Source: CBDBCU01 sp965243185 (GTDB taxonomy: Bacteria; Chloroflexota; Dehalococcoidia; Lucifugimonadales; UBA3495). Taken from it: a stretch of DNA of 64,000 nucleotides. The number at the start of each line of letters is the position of its first letter. Position 1 is the first letter of the stretch. Positions 50,822 to 59,411 of the stretch are shown piece after piece. The notes under the pieces are model-generated. The model was not told the DNA's origin. It did not search any database and worked only from the letters and a program-made list of their open reading frames with translations. The stretch lies in NCBI GenBank assembly GCA_965243185.1, contig OZ251531.1, forward strand, positions 992,001 through 1,056,000, written 5' to 3'. Position numbers and translations under genes: made by a program.

Positions 50822-51393
50822 TCCCGACCTCCTCTTGCGTAAAAGTCCACCAGATTGTCCCCGTAGCGGCGATGGTTATAGCGGGTCAAATCCCCATACC
50901 GTTCCGCCAGCCCAATATGCCGGGAATGCCCGACCACTACCACGCCCTCCGCCGCCAGCAGCCCCGGCGTGGCGGCCAACAACTCCAGAAAATAGCTCAG
51001 CCCGTTCATCCGATAGGGCGGGTCGAGCAGTATCAGCCGGTAATTCCCCGCCAGACCGGGCAGCACCCGCCAGGCATCAGCGCAATGGACGGCGGCTTGC
51101 CCGCTGAACCCGGCCGCCGCCAGGTTGTCCCGAAGGGCTTGGCTTTGGCGGCGATTCCGCTCGACAAAATCCGCCCAAGCCGCGCCCCGGCTCAACGCCT
51201 CGATGCCCAAGCTGCCGGCCCCGGCGAACAGGTCGAGGACGCGGGTTTGCCGGCAGATTTCCGGCGGTAAAATGTTAAAGATAGCGGCGCGCACCCGCTC
51301 CGTAGTGGGCCGAACCCCGGCTACTACCGGGCCGGTCAGCCGGCGGCCCTTGGCGCTGCCGCCGGCCACCCGCATATTGCTGCTGCCGGGCAT
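50815..51393 (-). CDS. rsmD: 16S rRNA (guanine966-N2)-methyltransferase
   Basis: A 192-residue AdoMet-dependent methyltransferase. 'GSAKGRRL' and 'VRPTTERVRAAIFNIL' are the RsmD N-terminal signatures, followed by motif I 'VLDLFAGAGSLGIEALSRGA' and the catalytic motif LDPPYRMNG. ATG 51393 has GGGGTG upstream; ATG 51375 is also possible. It is first of the rsmD-coaD-coiled-coil operon. Confidence 0.93.
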   Translation of the reverse strand: MPGSSNMRVAGGSAKGRRLTGPVVAGVRPTTERVRAAIFNILPPEICRQTRVLDLFAGAGSLGIEALSRGAAWADFVERNRRQSQALRDNLAAAGFSGQAAVHCADAWRVLPGLAGNYRLILLDPPYRMNGLSYFLELLAATPGLLAAEGVVVVGHSRHIGLAERYGDLTRYNHRRYGDNLVDFYARGGREW

Positions 51394-51491
51394 TATAATT
51401 CACCCCTTGCCGAAAGTTTCCAGTGAAAAACCGGGTCAGTTTTAAGCAGTTTGGCGTCAGCCCTTCCTTAGCGTCCTTCCCGCCCTCCCCC

Positions 51492-51638
51492 GTCATTCCC
51501 ACGAAAGTGGGAATCCAGAAAAGCCGGGAACTTTGGATTCCCGTTTTCACGGGAATGACGGCGGTACGCCCCGGCTATCGCCTACCGCAATCGTCATTCC
51601 CGCCCCCCACCGTCATTCCCACGAAAGTGGGAATCCAG
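51492..51638. repeat. Cluster of dispersed palindromic repeats (copies 2-4)
   Basis: Full copies are at 51492-51518 and 51612-51638, both continuing into AAAAGCCGG. An inverted variant (GGATTCCCGTTTTCACGGGAATGAC region, 51535-51559) faces copy 2, so 51492-51559 is a head-to-head pair bounded by GTCATTCCC and GGGAATGAC. A half copy (GTCATTCCC) is at 51593-51601. Confidence 0.85.
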
Positions 51639-51727
51639 AAAAGCCGGTGACGCGCTACGCCCGACCCCGGAAAGTCAGTAATGCCAAGAATCGGCCCGAT
51701 TTTCCCCATAACCGCCCCGCTTTCCGA

Positions 51728-51757
51728 TTGACATATTATCAGGAAAGGGCATAATAT
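51728..51757 (+). promoter_or_regulatory. Promoter of the DUF151 gene
   Basis: TTGACA (51728-51733) with CATAAT 16 bp on (51750-51755) or TAATAT 18 bp on (51752-51757); 35 bp before the start codon. Confidence 0.65.
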
Positions 51758-51791
51758 CTTATGGCAGGGTATCACACTGGAGGCGGCGGGA

Positions 51792-52349
51792 ATGCGTGAA
51801 TTGTCCATCGACAGCATACGGGTCAGCCCGATGAACTACCAACGGGTGGTCATCCTTAAAGAAAAGGAATCGGACCGCTATCTGCCCATCTGGATTGGGC
51901 CGGCCGAGGCCGACGCCATCGCGGTCAAGCTCCAGGATTTGAGCGTCCCCCGGCCCTTGACCCATGACCTGCTGGGCGAAGTTATCAACGCCCTGGGCGG
52001 GTCGGTCAACCACATCCTGGTCAACGACCTGCACAACGACACCTTTTTCGCCAAAATCGTCATCCAGGTCAACGGCGACACCCGCGAAATTGACTCCCGG
52101 CCCAGCGATGCCATGGCTCTTGCCGTGCGCGCCCAAGCCCCCATCTACGCCGCCGAGGCGGTGATGGACAAGGCCGGCATCCTCCTCGACGAGGATGGCA
52201 AGCCCATAACCCCGGAACGCTCCCCCCGGGAGGAAGTTACCGAGGTAAAGGAGGAGGAGCTGCGGCGGATGTCCGCTTTTACCGACTTCATCAATGATTT
52301 GGATTTGGAGGACTTTGGCCGGGGGCAGCCGGGGCAGCAAGGCCGCTAG
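51792..52349 (+). CDS. Bifunctional nuclease family protein (DUF151)
   Basis: A 185-residue protein of the DUF151 / bifunctional nuclease family. Motifs are 'LKEKESDRYLPIWIGPAEADAIA', 'RPLTHDLLGEVINALGG' and 'SRPSDAMALAVRAQAPIYA', the core shared with the plant-type bifunctional nuclease. Bacterial members are widespread and poorly understood. The C-terminal 50 residues are acidic and include a UvrB/UvrC-like helix, 'EEELRRMSAFTDFINDLDLEDF'. GGCGGGAATG gives only a modest ribosome-binding site. Confidence 0.9.
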   Translation: MRELSIDSIRVSPMNYQRVVILKEKESDRYLPIWIGPAEADAIAVKLQDLSVPRPLTHDLLGEVINALGGSVNHILVNDLHNDTFFAKIVIQVNGDTREIDSRPSDAMALAVRAQAPIYAAEAVMDKAGILLDEDGKPITPERSPREEVTEVKEEELRRMSAFTDFINDLDLEDFGRGQPGQQGR

Positions 52350-52382
52350 CCACCCGCTCGGTTAATGCCGCTCAAAGAAACG

Positions 52383-52498
52383 CCCCGGACGGGTTAGCGT
52401 CCGGGGCTATCGCATATCGAACCCGTCCTTCCCGCCCCAACCGTCATTCCCACGAAAGTGGGAATCCAGAATAGCCCCGGACGCTAACCCGTCCGGGG
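52383..52498. terminator. Pair of mirror-image hairpins around a palindromic repeat
   Basis: CCCCGGACG-GGTTAG-CGTCCGGGG (52383-52406) and CCCCGGACG-CTAACC-CGTCCGGGG (52475-52498). The second is the reverse complement of the first and is followed by CATTTTTA, so it is a proper intrinsic terminator for the DUF151 gene. The first would act on the opposite strand only weakly. A palindromic repeat copy lies between them. Confidence 0.75.
52443..52469. repeat. Dispersed palindromic repeat, copy 5
   Basis: Identical over 27 bp to the copies at 48621, 51492 and 51612; placed between the two hairpins of the terminator pair. Confidence 0.85.
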
Positions 52499-52543
52499 CA
52501 TTTTTACTGTGCAAAAACAGCCCGGATGTAGTAAATTACCCCT

Positions 52544-54505
52544 ATGGCACCGGAAAAGCATAACCCCAAATTGACGCCCCGCATCATCGCCGCCTTTCGT
52601 CCCTACCGGCGGCGGGTAGCTCTGGTCGGGCTGCTGATTTTGTTGACCGCCGGGTTGGGCGTCGTCAACCCGGTACTGATTCAAGTAGTCTTTGATTCCG
52701 CCCTGTTCCCGGAGGGCGGCCCGAACCTTAACCTGCTCTGGCTCTTGGGCGCGGTAATGGCAGGCATTACCGTAGTCACCGGCGGCTTGGGCATCGTCCA
52801 AACCTACCTCACCAACCAAGTCGGCCAGCGGGTAATGCGGGACTTGCGGGATACGCTGTACCGGCACCTGCAAAGCCTCTCCCTCGGGTTTTTCACCGGC
52901 ACCCGCACCGGAGAAATCCAGTCCCGGGTCGCTAACGATGTGGGCGGTGTGCAGCGCGTCGTCACCAACACCGTCTCCGATGTCCTGTCCAATGCAGTCA
53001 TCCTGGTCAGCACTTTGATTGCGATGTTGGTACTCTCGTGGGAATTGACCATCGTCGCTGTAGGCACAGCCCCGGCATTCTTTTTCCTGAGCCGAATGGT
53101 CGGCGCCAAGCGGCGGGCCGTGGCGGCCGAAACCCAGCAGTCCACCGCCGAAGTAACCGCCATCACCCAGGAAACCCTGTCCATTTCCGGCATTATGCTG
53201 GCCAAACTGTTCGGACGGCAAAGCCGGGAAATTGAACGATTTCATCAGGAAAATCAAAAACTTTCCGACCTGGTCATTCGACAGCAAATGACCGGCCAAT
53301 CCTTCTTTACCCTGATGCAGATTTTCTTTTCCCTGTCGCCGGTAGTGATTTACCTCCTGGCTGGCTACCTGCTAACCGGCGGCGGCGCCAATGCCCTATC
53401 CCCCGGAACTATCGTCGCCTTTACCACCCTGCAAAGCCGCCTTTACTTCCCCATCGGGCGGCTCCTCGAAGTATCCGTAGAGTTGCAAGCCTCCCTCGCA
53501 TTGTTTGAGCGGATTTTTGGCTATCTGGATATTGAACCGGAGATAGTGGACGCCCCGGATGCGGTCGAGTTGTCCCCGGAACAAGTAGCCGGCGCCATCC
53601 GCTTCGACCAAGTACGCGTCAACTACGCCGCCCACCGCGAACTGGCCGCGGCCGCCAGCGGCAGCAACGGGCGGCCGGAATGGGCTAGTACTGACAGCGG
53701 CAAGGGCGACAATTCCGCCACCGGCCCGGCGGCCGCAACCCGTTGGGCTTTAGACGGAGTAAGCTTTGCCATTCAGCCCGGTCAATTGGCCGCCTTTGTC
53801 GGCCCCAGCGGCGCCGGCAAAACCACCATATCCTACCTGATCCCCCGCCTTTATGACGCCACCGCCGGCAGCATCGCCATTGACGGCATCGATGTGCGGC
53901 GGATTAAACTGGCATCCTTGGCTGGGCTGATTGGCTATGTAACCCAGGAAAGCTATTTGTTTCACGCCAGCATCCGCGACAACCTGCTCTATGGCAATCC
54001 CCGGGCCAGCCAAGCGGAACTGGAACAAGCGGCGGCGGCCGCTTACATCCACGACCGCATAATGGAATTTCCCGACGGTTACGCTACGGTAGTAGGGGAA
54101 CGCGGCTACCGCTTATCCGGCGGAGAACGGCAGCGGCTCTCCATCGCCCGGGTCATCCTGCATCAACCCCGTCTGCTCATCCTCGACGAGGCTACTTCGG
54201 CCTTGGATACCGCCAGCGAGCGTTATGTGCAATCGGCATTGACGCCGCTAATGCGCGGCCGCACCACCGTTGCCATCGCCCACCGCCTTTCCACCATCAT
54301 CGCCGCCGATATTATCTACGTCATCGACCAGGGGCAGATTGTCGAGCAGGGCGCCCATTCCCAGCTGCTGACCACCGGCGGCCTGTACGCCCGGCTCTAC
54401 GAGGAACAGTTCGAGAGCGGCCGGGTCGAGTGCTACTGCGAGGATGGCGTAGTGCTGACCGACGGGAATATCGTCTATGCCGCTGCTGAACGAGCGGCGG
54501 CGTAA
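52544..54505 (+). CDS. ABC exporter, fused membrane and ATPase domains (MsbA-like)
   Basis: A 653-residue half-transporter. The six-helix membrane domain covers about 20-330; the ATPase follows with Walker A GPSGAGKTT, Q-loop 'VTQESYLF', signature LSGGERQR, Walker B 'LLILDEATSALD' and the switch His in 'IAHRLST'. An Ala/Ser/Gly-rich insertion of about 40 residues lies between the two domains. It works as a dimer and exports lipids or drugs; the substrate is unknown. No ribosome-binding site is visible before ATG 52544, so translation may be weak or start on a very short leader. 'CYCEDG' near the end is unusual. Confidence 0.92.
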   Translation: MAPEKHNPKLTPRIIAAFRPYRRRVALVGLLILLTAGLGVVNPVLIQVVFDSALFPEGGPNLNLLWLLGAVMAGITVVTGGLGIVQTYLTNQVGQRVMRDLRDTLYRHLQSLSLGFFTGTRTGEIQSRVANDVGGVQRVVTNTVSDVLSNAVILVSTLIAMLVLSWELTIVAVGTAPAFFFLSRMVGAKRRAVAAETQQSTAEVTAITQETLSISGIMLAKLFGRQSREIERFHQENQKLSDLVIRQQMTGQSFFTLMQIFFSLSPVVIYLLAGYLLTGGGANALSPGTIVAFTTLQSRLYFPIGRLLEVSVELQASLALFERIFGYLDIEPEIVDAPDAVELSPEQVAGAIRFDQVRVNYAAHRELAAAASGSNGRPEWASTDSGKGDNSATGPAAATRWALDGVSFAIQPGQLAAFVGPSGAGKTTISYLIPRLYDATAGSIAIDGIDVRRIKLASLAGLIGYVTQESYLFHASIRDNLLYGNPRASQAELEQAAAAAYIHDRIMEFPDGYATVVGERGYRLSGGERQRLSIARVILHQPRLLILDEATSALDTASERYVQSALTPLMRGRTTVAIAHRLSTIIAADIIYVIDQGQIVEQGAHSQLLTTGGLYARLYEEQFESGRVECYCEDGVVLTDGNIVYAAAERAAA

Positions 54506-54535
54506 AAGGTATGAACCAGCCGGGTTCGGCAGCCC

Positions 54536-56146
54536 CTACTCCCGAAAATCATACTCTCCAGCCCAAAGTATATCCCCCTCGCCGCCTAACTGTCCCGTGC
54601 GGATGCCGGCAATGGCATAAGGCGGCAGCCGCTGCTCCACTATGCACTTGCCCTCGACCCTGCTCCCGGCATCCTCAAACTCGAAATCCCGGTTCTCAAA
54701 CCCATACTCCCGGCGGTCCGCCGGCAAGTCCGCCGCATTGACCGGGGTAATGTGCAGAAAGAACCGCTCCGCCGTATCCCCTTGGGCGCAATCCTCTTTC
54801 CCATAAAGCAGCCAGCGGCCCGCCCGGCGGTACACCTGAAAATCGCCGTCAATCAGCAGTTCCTCCCTATCCGGTCGGGCCGCCGCCAAAGCCGAAACCG
54901 GCGGCGCCGCCGTAGCCGCCCGCCGCAGCGCCGGCGCCAGTCGTTCCACCATGGCCGCCGCCAGCAGCTCCCGGCCGCGCCCGTTGAAATGGCAGCATAC
55001 ATCCCGGTAAAGCGTTTTGTGGTTATCGACAAAAATTCCGCTCAAGTCAATGTAATTGACCTCCTGCTCCCGCAGTTGTTCCCCCCGCGCCAGCAGCAGC
55101 GGGTAAGTTTCCCGATAAGCCGATTCATAGTAGCTGCCCGCGGCGTAGCAGCAATCCAGTTCCGCCTCCGTTAGCGGCTTCCCCCCGGGAACATACTGGC
55201 TGGGCTGTAAAAAGTGATAGTATTCGGCCCCGGCCAGTTCCGCCAATTCCGCCAGCAGCAGCGAACCCCGATACCAGGCTTCAGCTTTATCCCGGTACAT
55301 CCCCGCCGAATGCCACTGGAAAGGGTAATGCGGCCCCTTTTTCTCCAGCCGGTAGCCGGTTTGCGTGTCGTTCAAAGCGTGGTTCAGCTGAATAATCTGG
55401 TCAGCAATTCTTTCCAGCCGGTATCGGTAGAGCAATCCAAAGGCCGCGGTGCAGCGGAAAGGGCTGTCAGTAATGGCATCAGCAAGTTCCCCCTGTTCCC
55501 GCCGCCGCGCCGCAATCTGTCCCACCAGTAAAGTCTCCGCCACCGTCAAACCCAGTTCACTTTTCCACCCTTCCGGAAAGAACGGAAACACCTCGACCTT
55601 GCGACTGCCCGCCGGTTTGTTGCGGAAGTACGGATAGGTAATTTCGTTATGCCCGTCCAGGTTGACCAGTATATCGAAGTGTCCGCCCCAGGCCAGGATG
55701 TTGGCCGCCTCGCTGACTTGCTGCGGCTGTCTCATCCCCAGCAAAGCCAGGTTGAGCAGTACCGGGCGGCGCGGCAGTTCGTTAGCGGCGAAATGTTGCT
55801 CCAGAGCGCGGCGCAAGCTGGGCAAGGCAATGTTTTGCGCTACCGAACCCCCGACCAGGGCGATTACTACCGCGTCATCGTATTGGGGACGGGGCGGCAT
55901 CAAGTTCGCATCCGCTCCCGGATGCAGTGGGGTATAACCGGAAAAGGGATCCCGCGCCGTAACGATGTCACCCGCAAAATCCTCGGTCGGCGCCCCCGGC
56001 CCGGGGGCGTCCTCCCTTGCCGGCTGGACGCCCCCGTAACATTCGTCAAAAGCCAGGAAATAAGCCAGCTGGGACATCCCTTCCACGACCACCAGAATCA
56101 GGACGGCCAGTACGCCGTAGAAAAGCAGCTTTCTGGAGAGCGGCAA
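54536..56146 (-). CDS. SGNH-hydrolase-like membrane protein with novel C-terminal domain, paralogue 3
   Basis: A 536-residue protein: an N-terminal membrane anchor (LLFYGVLAVLILVVVEGMSQLAYFLAF, 7-33), then an SGNH/GDSL-like domain, then the C-terminal domain shared with two neighbours and the lipoprotein at 33792. SGNH blocks are seen as 'ALVGGSVAQN' (nucleophile Ser), 'NLDGHNEI' (Asn/Asp-type block III) and 'DVCCHFNGRGRELL' (Asp-x-x-His). The C-terminal domain has KEDC, FFLHITPVN, GFENRDF, GKC and IRTGQ. The substrate could be an acylated polysaccharide or a lipid; this is inference. TTG 56146 has AGGAG within the end of the upstream gene. It is last in the four-gene operon. Confidence 0.8.
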   Translation of the reverse strand: MPLSRKLLFYGVLAVLILVVVEGMSQLAYFLAFDECYGGVQPAREDAPGPGAPTEDFAGDIVTARDPFSGYTPLHPGADANLMPPRPQYDDAVVIALVGGSVAQNIALPSLRRALEQHFAANELPRRPVLLNLALLGMRQPQQVSEAANILAWGGHFDILVNLDGHNEITYPYFRNKPAGSRKVEVFPFFPEGWKSELGLTVAETLLVGQIAARRREQGELADAITDSPFRCTAAFGLLYRYRLERIADQIIQLNHALNDTQTGYRLEKKGPHYPFQWHSAGMYRDKAEAWYRGSLLLAELAELAGAEYYHFLQPSQYVPGGKPLTEAELDCCYAAGSYYESAYRETYPLLLARGEQLREQEVNYIDLSGIFVDNHKTLYRDVCCHFNGRGRELLAAAMVERLAPALRRAATAAPPVSALAAARPDREELLIDGDFQVYRRAGRWLLYGKEDCAQGDTAERFFLHITPVNAADLPADRREYGFENRDFEFEDAGSRVEGKCIVEQRLPPYAIAGIRTGQLGGEGDILWAGEYDFRE

Positions 56147-56152
56147 GGCCGG

Positions 56153-57775
56153 TCACTCCTGCCTCGGAAAATGATACTCGCCAGCCCAAAGTATATCCCC
56201 CGCGCCGCTTACCTGTCCAGTGCGGATGCCGGCAATGGCATAATGCGGCAGCCGCCGTTCCGCCACGCACTTGCCCTCGACAATTATGCCGGCCTCCCCG
56301 AACTCGAAATCCCGGTTGTCAAACCCATACTCCCCGCGGCCCGGCGGCAAGTCCCCCGCATTGACCGGGGTAATGTGCAGCAAGAACCGCGCGGCCGTAT
56401 CCTCCACAGAACAATCCTCCTTCCCATAAAGCAGCCAATGCCCCGCCCGGCGGTACACCTGAAAATCGCCGTCAATCAGCAGTTCCTCCCTGGCGTCTCG
56501 GGCCGCCGCCAAGGCCGAAACCGGCGGCGCGGCCGTCGCCGCCCGGCGCAAGGCCGGCGCCAGTCGTTCCACCATGGCCGCCGCCAGCAGTTCGTTGCCG
56601 CGCTCATTGAAATGGCAGCATATATCCCGGTATAGCGTTTCGTGGTTATCGGCAAAAATGCCATTCAAGTCAATGTAATTGACGCCCTGCTCCCGTAGTT
56701 GCTCGCCCAAGGGAACCAGCAGCGGATAGCTTTCCCGATAAGTGGTTTCATAGTGGCCGACGGCGTAGCAGCAATCCAACTCCTCCGCCGTCAAAGGCTT
56801 GGCCCCCGGAACATACTGACTCGGCTGTTGAAAATGATAGTATTCGGCCCCCGCCAGTTCCGCCAGTTCCGCCATCAAGAGCGAACCCCGATACCAGGAT
56901 TGAGCTTTATCCCGGTACATCCCCTCCGAATACCACTGGAAAGGGTAATGCGGCCCCTTCTTTTCCAGACTGTAGCCGCTTTGCGCGTCGGCCAAAGCGT
57001 GGTTCAGCTGAATAATCTGGTTAGTAGTTCTTTCCAGCCGGTAGTGGTACAGCAAGGCAAAGGCCGCGGTGCAGCGCAAAGGGCTGCTGGCGATGGCGTC
57101 CCTCAATTCCCCTTGCTCCTCCCGCCGAACCGCAATCTCTCCCGCCAGTAAAGTCTCCCCGACGGTCAAATCTACGGCATTTTCCCACCCAAAAGGCAGG
57201 AACGGAAACGCCGCGACCTCAATACTTTCCAGAGTGTCGTGCTCCGGCTCGGGCAGGTTGATTTCGTTATGCCCGTCCAGGTTGACCAGTACATCGAAGT
57301 GTCCGCCCCAGGCCAGCATATTGGCAACTTCGCTGGCTTGCTGCGGCTGTTTCATCGCTATCCAAGCCAGGTTAATCAACACCGGACGCCGCGGCAGTCC
57401 CTTAGCCGCAAAATGTTGCTCCAAAGCGTAGCGCAAGCTGGGCAAGGCAACATTCTGCGCCACGGAGCCGCCGGTCAAGGCAATCACTACCGTGTCATCA
57501 AATTGGGGGGGGGGCGGCATCAAATTTAATTCCCCTTCGCCATATATGTTAGGTGAGGGGGTATAGCCGTAAAAGGGATGTTTCCAATGCTGCCCCCCCA
57601 GAAAATACTTGCCCCGGGGCGGCGGCGTCCCGGGCGCGGCCTCCGTTGCCGCCGGAACGCCCCCGAAACATCGGTCCAGTGCCAGGAAATAAGCCAGCTG
57701 GGACATCCCTTCCACGACGATCAGAATCAGTACCGCCAGTACGCCGTAGAAAAGCAGCTTTTTGGGGAGTGTCAA
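56153..57775 (-). CDS. SGNH-hydrolase-like membrane protein with novel C-terminal domain, paralogue 2
   Basis: 540 residues with the same plan as paralogue 3 and the closest match to it; whole blocks are unchanged. The N-terminal anchor is 'LLFYGVLAVLILIVVEG', the nucleophile block 'ALTGGSVAQN', block III 'NLDGHNEI', and the His block 'DICCHFNERGNELL'. The C-terminal domain has KEDC, LLHITPVN, GFDNRDF, GKC and IRTGQ. TTG 57775 is the start (AGGAG upstream, 7 bp after paralogue 1). A run of ten C on the coding strand encodes PPP near residue 87, where paralogues have an Arg or other residue; loss or gain of one C would truncate the protein. Confidence 0.8.
   Translation of the reverse strand: MTLPKKLLFYGVLAVLILIVVEGMSQLAYFLALDRCFGGVPAATEAAPGTPPPRGKYFLGGQHWKHPFYGYTPSPNIYGEGELNLMPPPPQFDDTVVIALTGGSVAQNVALPSLRYALEQHFAAKGLPRRPVLINLAWIAMKQPQQASEVANMLAWGGHFDVLVNLDGHNEINLPEPEHDTLESIEVAAFPFLPFGWENAVDLTVGETLLAGEIAVRREEQGELRDAIASSPLRCTAAFALLYHYRLERTTNQIIQLNHALADAQSGYSLEKKGPHYPFQWYSEGMYRDKAQSWYRGSLLMAELAELAGAEYYHFQQPSQYVPGAKPLTAEELDCCYAVGHYETTYRESYPLLVPLGEQLREQGVNYIDLNGIFADNHETLYRDICCHFNERGNELLAAAMVERLAPALRRAATAAPPVSALAAARDAREELLIDGDFQVYRRAGHWLLYGKEDCSVEDTAARFLLHITPVNAGDLPPGRGEYGFDNRDFEFGEAGIIVEGKCVAERRLPHYAIAGIRTGQVSGAGDILWAGEYHFPRQE
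57505..57514 (-). repeat. C10 homopolymer in the coding strand of SGNH paralogue 2
   Basis: Ten C in a row on the coding strand (ten G as printed). The gene is in frame here. In paralogue 3 the same place reads CCC CGT CCC, so the run arose from one substitution. It is a second possible slippage site in the window. Confidence 0.7.
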
Positions 57776-57781
57776 GGCCGG

Positions 57782-59362
57782 TCACTCCTGCCTCGGAAAA
57801 TGATACTCGCCAGCCCATAGTATAGCCCCGCCCTGGCGATACTGTCCCGTGCGGATGCCGGCAATAGCATAAGGCGGCAGCCGCCGCTCCGCTATGCACT
57901 TGCCATCGACAATTATGCCGGCCTCCCCAAACTCAAAATCCCGGTTCTCAAACCCATACTCCCGGCGGCCCGGCGGCAAATCCGCCAAATCGACCGGGGT
58001 AATGTGCAGCAAAAACCGCTCCGCCGTATCCCCTTGGGCGCAATCCTCCTTAACATAAAGCAGCCAATGCCCCGCCCGCCGGTACACCTGAAAATCGCCG
58101 TCAATCAGCAGCTCATCCGCCTCGGGCCGTATCGCCTCCGGAATAAGCGGCGTCACCGGCGCCGCCCCCGTCGCCGCCCGCTCCAAAGCCGGCGCAATCC
58201 CCTCCACAATCGCGGCCGCCAGCAGTTCCTTGCCCCGCTCATTGAAATGGCAGCAATTATCATAGTATAGCGTTTCGTAGTTATCGGCGAAAATGCCATT
58301 CAAGTCCCGGTAATTCACGCCCCGCTCCCGCAATTTTTCCCCCAAGGGCAGCAGCAGCGGGTAGGTTTCCCGATACGCCCTTTCATCCGGGCTGCCCGCG
58401 GCATAACAGCACTCCCACTCCTCCGCCGTCAGCGGCTTTGACCCGGGGACATACTGACTCGGCTGCTGAAAGTGATAGTACTCAGCCCCCGCCAATTCCG
58501 CCAATTCCGCCAGCAGTAGCGAACCCCGATACCACGCCTGCGCCTGCTCCCGGGGAAACTCCCCCGCATCAGCAAAAGCCCGCCGCGGCCCGTGCTTCTC
58601 CAGTCCATAGGCAATCCGGGCCGCCGCCAGCTCGTAGTTCCGTTGGCTAATCCGCCGCTCGTTTCTTTCCCATCGGTAGCGTTGCGCCAAGCCAAACAAG
58701 GCAGTGTAACGGAACGGGCTGCTGGTAATAGCGTCCGTCAATTCCCCTTGCCGCTGCCGCAGCGCCCCAATCCGCCCCGCCAGCAAAGTCTCCGCCGGCG
58801 GCAGGTTGATGCCCTTGTCCCAACTGATGGGAAAGAAATGAAACACCTCGGCGCTGCGATTAACCCGCCCCTCGACAATTTCGTTATGCCCGTCCAGGTT
58901 GATCAAAATCGCAAAATCCCCGCCTAAAGACAGCGTATTGGCCGCCACAATCGCCTGCTGCGGCTGCTTCATCCCCCGCATCGCCAGCCAAACCACCACC
59001 GGCCGCCGCGGCCATCCCTCAGCGGCAAAATGCCCTTTCAAGGCTCGCCGCAAGTTGGGAACAATGTTTTGCGCCACCGACCCGCCCACCAGCGCGACCA
59101 CCACTGTATCCTCAGCTCCCGGCTGCGGCGGCATCCAATTCAGGTCATCCTCTGCCGCCGGGTAAGTATAGCTGTAAAAGGGATGATTGATCCGCCAATA
59201 CAATTCCCGCGGGCGGGCCGCATCCCCCGCCGCCAGCCCCGTCCCGCCGCCGTACCCCTCGTCAAAAGCCAGCCAGTAAGCCAGCCGCGCCATCCCCTCC
59301 ATAGCCGCCAATGTCAGCCCGGCCAGCAGAACATAGAACAGCGCTCTTTTATAGCCGGTCAA
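57782..59362 (-). CDS. SGNH-hydrolase-like membrane protein with novel C-terminal domain, paralogue 1
   Basis: 526 residues, the most diverged of the three. The anchor is 'ALFYVLLAGLTLAAMEGMARL', with blocks 'ALVGGSVAQN', 'NLDGHNEI' and 'DNCCHFNERGKELL'. The C-terminal domain has KEDC, LLHITPVD, GFENRDF, GKC and IRTGQ. TTG 59362 is chosen by alignment with the starts of paralogues 2 and 3 and a GGAGGG 6 bp upstream; the frame extends to a GTG at 59386. It is the first of the three paralogues, 50 bp after the carboxylesterase stop. Confidence 0.8.
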   Translation of the reverse strand: MTGYKRALFYVLLAGLTLAAMEGMARLAYWLAFDEGYGGGTGLAAGDAARPRELYWRINHPFYSYTYPAAEDDLNWMPPQPGAEDTVVVALVGGSVAQNIVPNLRRALKGHFAAEGWPRRPVVVWLAMRGMKQPQQAIVAANTLSLGGDFAILINLDGHNEIVEGRVNRSAEVFHFFPISWDKGINLPPAETLLAGRIGALRQRQGELTDAITSSPFRYTALFGLAQRYRWERNERRISQRNYELAAARIAYGLEKHGPRRAFADAGEFPREQAQAWYRGSLLLAELAELAGAEYYHFQQPSQYVPGSKPLTAEEWECCYAAGSPDERAYRETYPLLLPLGEKLRERGVNYRDLNGIFADNYETLYYDNCCHFNERGKELLAAAIVEGIAPALERAATGAAPVTPLIPEAIRPEADELLIDGDFQVYRRAGHWLLYVKEDCAQGDTAERFLLHITPVDLADLPPGRREYGFENRDFEFGEAGIIVDGKCIAERRLPPYAIAGIRTGQYRQGGAILWAGEYHFPRQE

Positions 59363-59411
59363 GGCATCCCTCCGGGCCGCCGCCACCGCCGGAATGGCTC
59401 GCCCACCGGGG

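Larger units (their letters stand above)
51394..51791. other. Intergenic region between divergent genes rich in palindromic repeats
   Basis: About 400 bp without a gene, between leftward rsmD and rightward DUF151 gene. It contains two full palindromic repeats, one inverted variant, one half copy, and the promoter of the DUF151 gene. No reading frame here looks real. Confidence 0.7.
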
